Below are positions 5,700 through 10,537 of a stretch of 10,537 nt of DNA, piece by piece. A program made the position numbers and the translations under genes. The DNA is from Prevotella sp. CAG:732 (GTDB taxonomy: Bacteria; Bacteroidota; Bacteroidia; Bacteroidales; Bacteroidaceae). The notes under the pieces are model-generated. The model made no database searches, was not told the origin of the DNA, and worked only from the letters and a program-made list of their open reading frames with translations. The stretch is from NCBI GenBank assembly GCA_000436035.1, contig FR893220.1, forward strand, positions 1 through 10,537, read 5' to 3'. How positions within the stretch are numbered: position 1 is the first letter of the stretch; every line of letters begins with the position of its first letter.

Positions 5700-7733
5700 T
5701 TACCAAAGCTCCAAGCGCTCAGACTCTGGGATGAAGAGCTTGTCACCCTTCTTCACGCCAAACGCCTCATACCATGCGTTGATGTGAGGGAGCGCACCAT
5801 TCACACGCCACTCGCCTGTAGAGTGAGGGTCGTTCTTCACACGGTTGCGAATCTCCTTCTCGGTGATGTTCTGTCCCCATACACCAGCGTAAGCGAGGAA
5901 GAAGCGCTGCTCTGGCGTGAAACCGTCCTTGTTCTTCAAAGGCTTCTTGGCGGTAGCGTTCTTGAAGGCATTGAAGGAAACCATCAAACCTCCGTGGTCT
6001 GCCAAGTTCTCACCGAGGGTGAAACGACCATTGGCATGAACACCAGGCAAAACCTCAATATTGCTGAAGAAGTCGGCATACTGGTCGGCACGCTTGTTGA
6101 AACCAGCAGCATCATTGGCTGTCCACCAATCCTTCATGTTTCCGTCGGCATCATACTGGCGACCCTGGTCGTCGAATCCGTGAGTCATCTCATGACCGAT
6201 CACTACACCGATGGCACCATAGTTGAACGCCTCGTCAGCCTTGGCATCGAAGAATGGGTACTGGAGGATACCTGCAGGGAAACAAATCTCATTGGTCGTT
6301 GGGTTGTAATAAGCATTGACGGTCTGAGGAGTCATAAACCACTCGTCCTTATCCACTGGCTTACCAGCCTTCTCATTGATGTGCTTGTCGTGAGCGAACT
6401 TGCGGCATGCCATCACGTTCTCATAGAAGCTCTTACTTGGGTCGATCTCCAAGTTGGTGAAATCAGTCCACTTGTTAGGATAACCGATCTTGACATAGAA
6501 CTTGTCGAGTTTCTGGTGAGCGGCAGCCTTGGTGGTATCGCTCATCCAAGTCTGTGCGTCGATGCGCTGACCGAGACTGATCTGGAGATTCTTCACCAAA
6601 GTCTGCATAATCTTCTTGGAAGACTCTGGGAAGTAACGCTTGCAGTACATGCGACCGAGAGGCTCGCCCATCTGAGACTGAACCAGGTTGACAGCACGCT
6701 TCCAGAGAGGGTAATCCTCCTTGCGACCGCTCATGGTCTTGCCGAAGAAGTCGAAGTTGCACTCACGAATCTCGTCGGTGAGGTAAGCAGCAGAGCTGGT
6801 GATGACATCCCACTCCATCAACGCCTTCAAGGTAGCGGCGCTCTCGGCAGCGGTAATCTTGTCAAGACCCTCCATGAAGGCTGGCTGACCGACGATCATA
6901 TCCTGGATGAACTCGCTCTTGATGCCCTCGGCATTGCACATCTCCTCCAAGTGGAGGTTAGGATAGCTGCTCTGGAACTCCTTGAGAGTCATCTTGTTGT
7001 AGTTCGCCTGTGGGTTGCGAAGTTCGGTAGCACTCTTAGAGATGAGGGCGAGCATCGTCTCGTGCTGGAACACAGCCTGAGCCTTCTCCTCTGCCTGCTC
7101 TGCTGAGAAACCATAGAGCTTGAACATATCGGCGATGTACTTCTTGAAAGCCTCACGGATAGCTACGGTAGCCTCGTCGTTGTTGACATAGTAGTCTTTC
7201 TGACCGAGGGTCAAACCGCCCTGTGAGAGCTGGAAGATGTTCATGGTCACGTTCTTTTCGTCGGCACCGAAACCGCCACCGAAGCTCACGCCGTAACCCT
7301 GAGCAGCGTACTTCAACTGGATTTTTTCCAAGTCAGCCTTGCTCTTGGCAGCCTCCATCTCGTCGAGGAGAGGTTTCACAGGAGAGATGCCCGCCTTGTT
7401 GCGAGACTCCATGTCGAGCGCCTGCTTGTAGAAGTCAGAGAGTTTCTGCTCGATGGTACCCTTCTTGTAGGACTTCTTCTGAAGCTCTGCGAGGATGTCG
7501 TTGATACGCTTGTTATTGTCCTCAGCCAACTGGTCTAAGCTACCGAAACGGCTGTAGGCAGCAGGGAGCGGATGGTTTTTCTGCCATCCACCTGTAGCAA
7601 ACTGATAGAAGTCATCAGTTGGCTTCACTGTCTTGTCAAGGTTTTGCATGACAAGCCCCGACTTGTTCTGTGCGTCAGCACCCATAGGCATTGCCGCAAT
7701 CATCATCATCGGGATAATCATTTTAACGTTCAT
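5700..7733 (-). CDS. pepO: M13 family zinc metallopeptidase PepO, exported
   Basis: A 677-residue neprilysin-type (M13) endopeptidase, full length for the family, expected to cut peptides outside the cytoplasm. An N-terminal signal peptide (hydrophobic, Met-rich, likely cleaved after ADA at about residue 21) has no lipobox, so a periplasmic or secreted location is likely. The N-terminal M13 domain spans about 35-420. The catalytic domain carries NAYYNP (473-478), the zinc motif HEMTH (H514, E515, H518), the third zinc ligand E575 within ENLAD (575-579), and the substrate-binding RVNG with H650 (643-650). It ends in Trp (LELW), as most M13 enzymes do. No key residue is missing. The gene lies 67 bases after the ABC-F gene with no TAnnTTTG box or terminator visible between them, so it may be co-transcribed with it. 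It ends in a strong terminator. Confidence 0.95.
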   Translation of the reverse strand: MNVKMIIPMMMIAAMPMGADAQNKSGLVMQNLDKTVKPTDDFYQFATGGWQKNHPLPAAYSRFGSLDQLAEDNNKRINDILAELQKKSYKKGTIEQKLSDFYKQALDMESRNKAGISPVKPLLDEMEAAKSKADLEKIQLKYAAQGYGVSFGGGFGADEKNVTMNIFQLSQGGLTLGQKDYYVNNDEATVAIREAFKKYIADMFKLYGFSAEQAEEKAQAVFQHETMLALISKSATELRNPQANYNKMTLKEFQSSYPNLHLEEMCNAEGIKSEFIQDMIVGQPAFMEGLDKITAAESAATLKALMEWDVITSSAAYLTDEIRECNFDFFGKTMSGRKEDYPLWKRAVNLVQSQMGEPLGRMYCKRYFPESSKKIMQTLVKNLQISLGQRIDAQTWMSDTTKAAAHQKLDKFYVKIGYPNKWTDFTNLEIDPSKSFYENVMACRKFAHDKHINEKAGKPVDKDEWFMTPQTVNAYYNPTTNEICFPAGILQYPFFDAKADEAFNYGAIGVVIGHEMTHGFDDQGRQYDADGNMKDWWTANDAAGFNKRADQYADFFSNIEVLPGVHANGRFTLGENLADHGGLMVSFNAFKNATAKKPLKNKDGFTPEQRFFLAYAGVWGQNITEKEIRNRVKNDPHSTGEWRVNGALPHINAWYEAFGVKKGDKLFIPESERLELW

Positions 7734-7800
7734 TTTTGCTTGTAATTATTTAGTTGTTTGTATTGATTCATCGTTTGCATGAGAATTCTTCATTCTTCAC

Positions 7801-9795
7801 TTATAAAGACAGTTCCTCCAATGCTTCGGAGAGCGTCATCCAGTTGTCGTTCTCCTCATCGAGTTTCTTCATCAGGGAAGTGTATTCGGTGACGAGTTCC
7901 ATGTTGGTGGCATTCTCTGGCTTCATCAGCATCTCGTCGATTTCCTTCTTGCGTTTTTCGAGGGATGCGATGCGCTTCTCGCACTCCTGCACCGCTTTCT
8001 CCGCCTTACGAATCTTCTTCTGCTGCTCCTTGTGCTCGGCATAGCTCTGCTTGCCAGATGCCGGAATGCTTCCATTGGCTGTCGCATTGGCAGCGGATTT
8101 CGAATTACCCGAAGGAGAACCACCCGAAGAAAGTCTTCCAGCAGAGCCGTTGGCTTCTTCACTCGCTGCCAATGCTGCGTTGATGTTCTCGGCATTATGG
8201 GCACGGAGGTAGTCGTAGATGCCTCCCAAGTGCTCACGCACCTTTCCACCACCAAACTCATATACCTTATCGACGAGACCATCGAGGAACTCACGGTCGT
8301 GGCTCACGATGATGGCAGTGCCGTCGAATGCCTTGATGGCTTCCTTCAGCACATCCTTCGACTGCATGTCGAGGTGGTTGGTAGGCTCATCGAGAATCAG
8401 GAGGTTGACAGGTTCTAGGAGGAGCTTGATCATCGCCAGACGACTGCGCTCGCCACCACTCAGCACCTTCACATACTTCTCTGAAGTCTCGCCACCAAAC
8501 ATGAATGCACCCAAGAGGTCATTGATTTTCAAGCGCATATCACCCGTTGCCACACGGTCGATGGTATCATAAATCGTGAGATTCTCATCGAGGAGCTGCG
8601 CCTGGTTCTGGGCGAAGTAACCGATCTGCACATTATGACCTATCTTCAAGGTTCCGGTGAAAGGAATCTCGCCCATGATACACTTCACGAGCGTTGACTT
8701 ACCCTCACCATTCTTGCCGACGAAAGCCACCTTCTCACCTCGCTTGATGGTGAGCGTGACGTGGTCGAAGACGGTATGCTCGCCATAGTCCTTGCGCACC
8801 TCGTCACAGATGACAGGATAGTCGCCGCTGCGGAGGCAAGGAGGGAACTTGAGGTGCATCTGCTTGTTATCGACCTCATCCACCTCGATAGGCACGATTT
8901 TCTCCAACTGTTTGATACGACTCTGCACCTGTACCGCCTTGGTTGGCTTATATCTGAATCGCTCTATAAAGTCCTTGATGTCAGCGATTTCCTTCTGTTG
9001 ATTCTCGTAAGCCCTCAACTGCTGCTCACGTCTCTCCTTGCGGAGCACGAGGTACTGGTCATACTTCACCTTGTAGTCCTCCACCCTGCCGCAAGTGATT
9101 TCGAGGGTACGATTGGTTACATTATTAATAAAGGCACGGTCGTGGCTCACCAAGACAACTGCCTTGGCGCTTTGGGCGAGAAACTGCTCCAGCCACTGGA
9201 TACTCTCGATGTCGAGGTGGTTGGTAGGCTCATCGAGCAAGAGTACATCAGGCTTCTGAAGCAAGATTTTCGCCAACTCGATACGCATACGCCAACCACC
9301 GGAGAACTCCTTGGTAGGACGCTCGAAGTCGTCGCGGGTGAAGCCAAGACCAGTGAGCGTGCGCTCAATCTCAGCCTCATAATTCTCGCCACCCATCATC
9401 ATATAGCTCTCGTGCTCCTGGGTAAACTTTTCCACTAACTGAGCGTAGTCATCGCTCTCATAGTCAGTGCGTTCAGCCATCTCCTGCTGCATCTTGTCGA
9501 GCTTGGCTTTCATCTCCGTATTGTGGGAGAAAGCCTTGCGAGTCTCCTCCTTCACGGTCGTGTCATCCTGTAGCTTCATCACCTGTGGCAAGTAGCCCAG
9601 CGTGGTCTCGTTGGGAATCGCCACCACGCCCGCCGTTGGCTTCTGCAATCCGCAGAGAATCTTGAGCATGGTAGATTTGCCGGCACCGTTTTTGCCCACG
9701 AGGGCGATGCGGTCACGGTCGTTGATTACGAAACTCACGTCGTGGAAGAGCGGCTTCACGCCAAATTCCACTTTCAATCCTTCAACTGATATCAT
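7801..9795 (-). CDS. ABC-F family ATPase with C-terminal coiled coil
   Basis: A 664-residue soluble protein with two ABC ATPase domains and no membrane segment. ABC-F proteins act on ribosomes, near the tRNA exit site, and modulate translation. Domain 1 has Walker A GKNGAGKS (34-41), signature SGGWR (165-169), Walker B LLLDEP (185-190) and switch SHDR (217-220). Domain 2 has GKNGEGKS (360-367), SGGER (446-450), LLILDEP (465-471) and SHDR (498-501). The charged inter-domain linker (about 240-305) corresponds to the tRNA-interaction motif. After an Ala/Ser/Gly/Asn-rich linker (about 538-585) comes a charged coiled coil (about 586-660), as in Uup and YheS. Length and layout suit the YheS/Uup-like housekeeping branch rather than an antibiotic-resistance ABC-F, but the exact subfamily needs a tree. 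A promoter-like box lies 54 bases upstream; pepO follows 67 bases downstream. Confidence 0.95.
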   Translation of the reverse strand: MISVEGLKVEFGVKPLFHDVSFVINDRDRIALVGKNGAGKSTMLKILCGLQKPTAGVVAIPNETTLGYLPQVMKLQDDTTVKEETRKAFSHNTEMKAKLDKMQQEMAERTDYESDDYAQLVEKFTQEHESYMMMGGENYEAEIERTLTGLGFTRDDFERPTKEFSGGWRMRIELAKILLQKPDVLLLDEPTNHLDIESIQWLEQFLAQSAKAVVLVSHDRAFINNVTNRTLEITCGRVEDYKVKYDQYLVLRKERREQQLRAYENQQKEIADIKDFIERFRYKPTKAVQVQSRIKQLEKIVPIEVDEVDNKQMHLKFPPCLRSGDYPVICDEVRKDYGEHTVFDHVTLTIKRGEKVAFVGKNGEGKSTLVKCIMGEIPFTGTLKIGHNVQIGYFAQNQAQLLDENLTIYDTIDRVATGDMRLKINDLLGAFMFGGETSEKYVKVLSGGERSRLAMIKLLLEPVNLLILDEPTNHLDMQSKDVLKEAIKAFDGTAIIVSHDREFLDGLVDKVYEFGGGKVREHLGGIYDYLRAHNAENINAALAASEEANGSAGRLSSGGSPSGNSKSAANATANGSIPASGKQSYAEHKEQQKKIRKAEKAVQECEKRIASLEKRKKEIDEMLMKPENATNMELVTEYTSLMKKLDEENDNWMTLSEALEELSL

Positions 9796-9848
9796 TGTTT
9801 TCTAATCTTTTCTGATACAAAATCTCAACGTTTAGTCATTTCAAGCTG

Positions 9849-9856
9849 CAAAGTTA
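9849..9856 (-). promoter_or_regulatory. Probable -7 box of the ABC-F gene
   Basis: TAACTTTG on the minus strand (9856-9849) matches TAnnTTTG. At the expected distance upstream there is only TTC (9879-9877) instead of TTG, so the -33 element is weak. The start site would be near 9842, giving a leader of about 46 bases. Confidence 0.42.
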
Positions 9857-9923
9857 GCAAAAAATACCCAAACGGCGAATTTTTCAGGAGACAAACTTTG
9901 GGTTGGAGGGTGCTGAGAATCAG

Positions 9924-9966
9924 GAATATCACGCGATTCGGGGAATTTATTAACAGAATATCACGC
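9924..9966. repeat. 11-bp direct repeat in the divergent intergenic region
   Basis: GAATATCACGC occurs at 9924-9934 and again at 9956-9966, identical in both copies, 32 bases apart start to start, about three helical turns. It lies between the ABC-F promoter and the rpsA promoter in the 361-base gene-free region 9796-10156. Apart from these repeats and the two promoter boxes I see nothing else in that region. Confidence 0.5.
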
Positions 9967-10060
9967 ATATATATAAATAAGGTGTAAAGGTTCTCAGAGA
10001 CAAGAAAATAAGCAGATTTAGTTAAAAAACAATAAACATTCACCTCCATAGGCACGTAAA

Positions 10061-10092
10061 TTAGGTGGAACGGAGAAAAATGACTAATTTTG
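10061..10092 (+). promoter_or_regulatory. Probable promoter of rpsA
   Basis: TAATTTTG at 10085-10092 fully matches TAnnTTTG. A TTA at 10061-10063 lies 21 bases upstream where TTG is expected. Transcription would start near 10099, giving a leader of about 58 bases whose last 30 bases (10127-10156) are only A and T. There is no Shine-Dalgarno, which is normal in this phylum. Confidence 0.5.
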
Positions 10093-10156
10093 CGCCCGAT
10101 TTATATAATTTCACATAAAGTCTAACTTTATTAATTTTAATTTTTTATTTAATTTT

Positions 10157-10537
10157 ATGTCAGATTTAAAGAACGTAAAGCCATTGGACGACTTCAATTG
10201 GGACGAGTTTGAGAATGGCACAAGCGCAAACGTCAGCAAAGAGGACCTCGAGAAGGCCTATGACGAAACCCTTAACAAGGTTACCGAGCACCAGGTGGTA
10301 GAAGGTACCGTAATCTCTGTAGATAAGAAAGAGGTTATCGTAAACATCGGCTACAAGAGCGATGGTATCATCCCAGCTTCTGAGTTCCGTTACAACCCAG
10401 ATTTGAAGGTAGGTGACAAGGTTGAGGTTTATGTTGAGAACCAGGAAGATGTTAAGGGCCAGTTGGTACTCTCTCACAAGAAGGCTCGCTTGAGCAAGTC
10501 TTGGGAGCGTGTTAACGCAGCTCTCGACAACGAGGAG
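10157..10537 (+). CDS. rpsA: 30S ribosomal protein S1, N-terminal part (runs off the window)
   Basis: The frame is open from the ATG at 10157 to the last base, giving 127 residues without a stop, so the gene continues to the right. It begins MSDLKNVKPLDDFNWDEFEN, an acidic N-terminal extension as seen in Bacteroidota S1. The first S1/OB-fold domain follows from about residue 45 (VVEGTVISVDKKEVIVNIGY, KSDGIIPASEF, GDKVEVYVE), and the segment LSHKKARLSKSWERV then leads towards the second repeat. S1 binds single-stranded, U-rich mRNA and brings it to the 30S subunit. The A/T-only leader fits such binding and possible self-regulation, which is known for E. coli rpsA but only inferred here. It is transcribed away from the ABC-F gene. 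Confidence 0.93.
   Translation, partial: MSDLKNVKPLDDFNWDEFENGTSANVSKEDLEKAYDETLNKVTEHQVVEGTVISVDKKEVIVNIGYKSDGIIPASEFRYNPDLKVGDKVEVYVENQEDVKGQLVLSHKKARLSKSWERVNAALDNEE

Noticed and set aside
5784..7106. 440-codon plus-strand open frame opposite pepO
   Set aside because: It lies wholly antisense to a complete M13 peptidase with all catalytic motifs. The composition (many Leu, Val, His, Glu) is that of a reverse-complement shadow.
8761..9438. 225-codon plus-strand open frame opposite the ABC-F gene
   Set aside because: Antisense to conserved ATPase motifs; no independent support.
9825..10055. 76-codon minus-strand open frame between the ABC-F gene and rpsA
   Set aside because: Lies in an AT-rich divergent promoter region, overlaps the probable ABC-F promoter box, and has no recognisable domain.

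Overview
The window looks like a chromosomal segment of a Bacteroidota bacterium, most likely Prevotella/Segatella. Three things point there: promoter elements of the Bacteroidota type (TTG, about 20 bases, TAnnTTTG) before several genes; mostly absent Shine-Dalgarno sequences, with AT-rich leaders; and an HU-like gene followed by a 30-residue 'smalltalk' gene, a pair known from this phylum. The genus is inferred from protein style, not proven.

Layout. Bases 1-545 hold no intact gene: an AT-rich 14-bp tandem repeat, a perfect 12-bp inverted repeat, and minus-strand protein-like fragments spread over three frames that I read as a decayed gene. Bases 526-1393 hold a plus-strand unit: promoter, HU-HIG DNA-binding protein, smalltalk peptide. 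It ends in a stretch with hairpins usable from both directions (1396-1460). From 1480 to 9795 five genes lie on the minus strand. In order of transcription they are an ABC-F ATPase, an M13 metallopeptidase (PepO) with a strong terminator, MetA, a U32 family protein (RlhA/YdcP-like), and a lipoprotein-like membrane protein. A divergent intergenic region (9796-10156) separates the ABC-F gene from rpsA, which runs off the right edge.

Function. The ABC-F protein, ribosomal protein S1 and the U32 protein all relate to translation or ribosomal RNA. MetA starts methionine synthesis from homoserine, and its Glu111 predicts acetyl-CoA rather than succinyl-CoA as donor. MetA and the U32 gene are 8 bases apart and very probably share a transcript. 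PepO is an exported zinc peptidase.

No CRISPR array, tRNA, rRNA, insertion sequence or obvious new defence system is visible. The most unusual part is the left end: the HU/smalltalk pair, without the amidase gene that often follows it, beside a possible gene remnant. The large genes are otherwise ordinary housekeeping.
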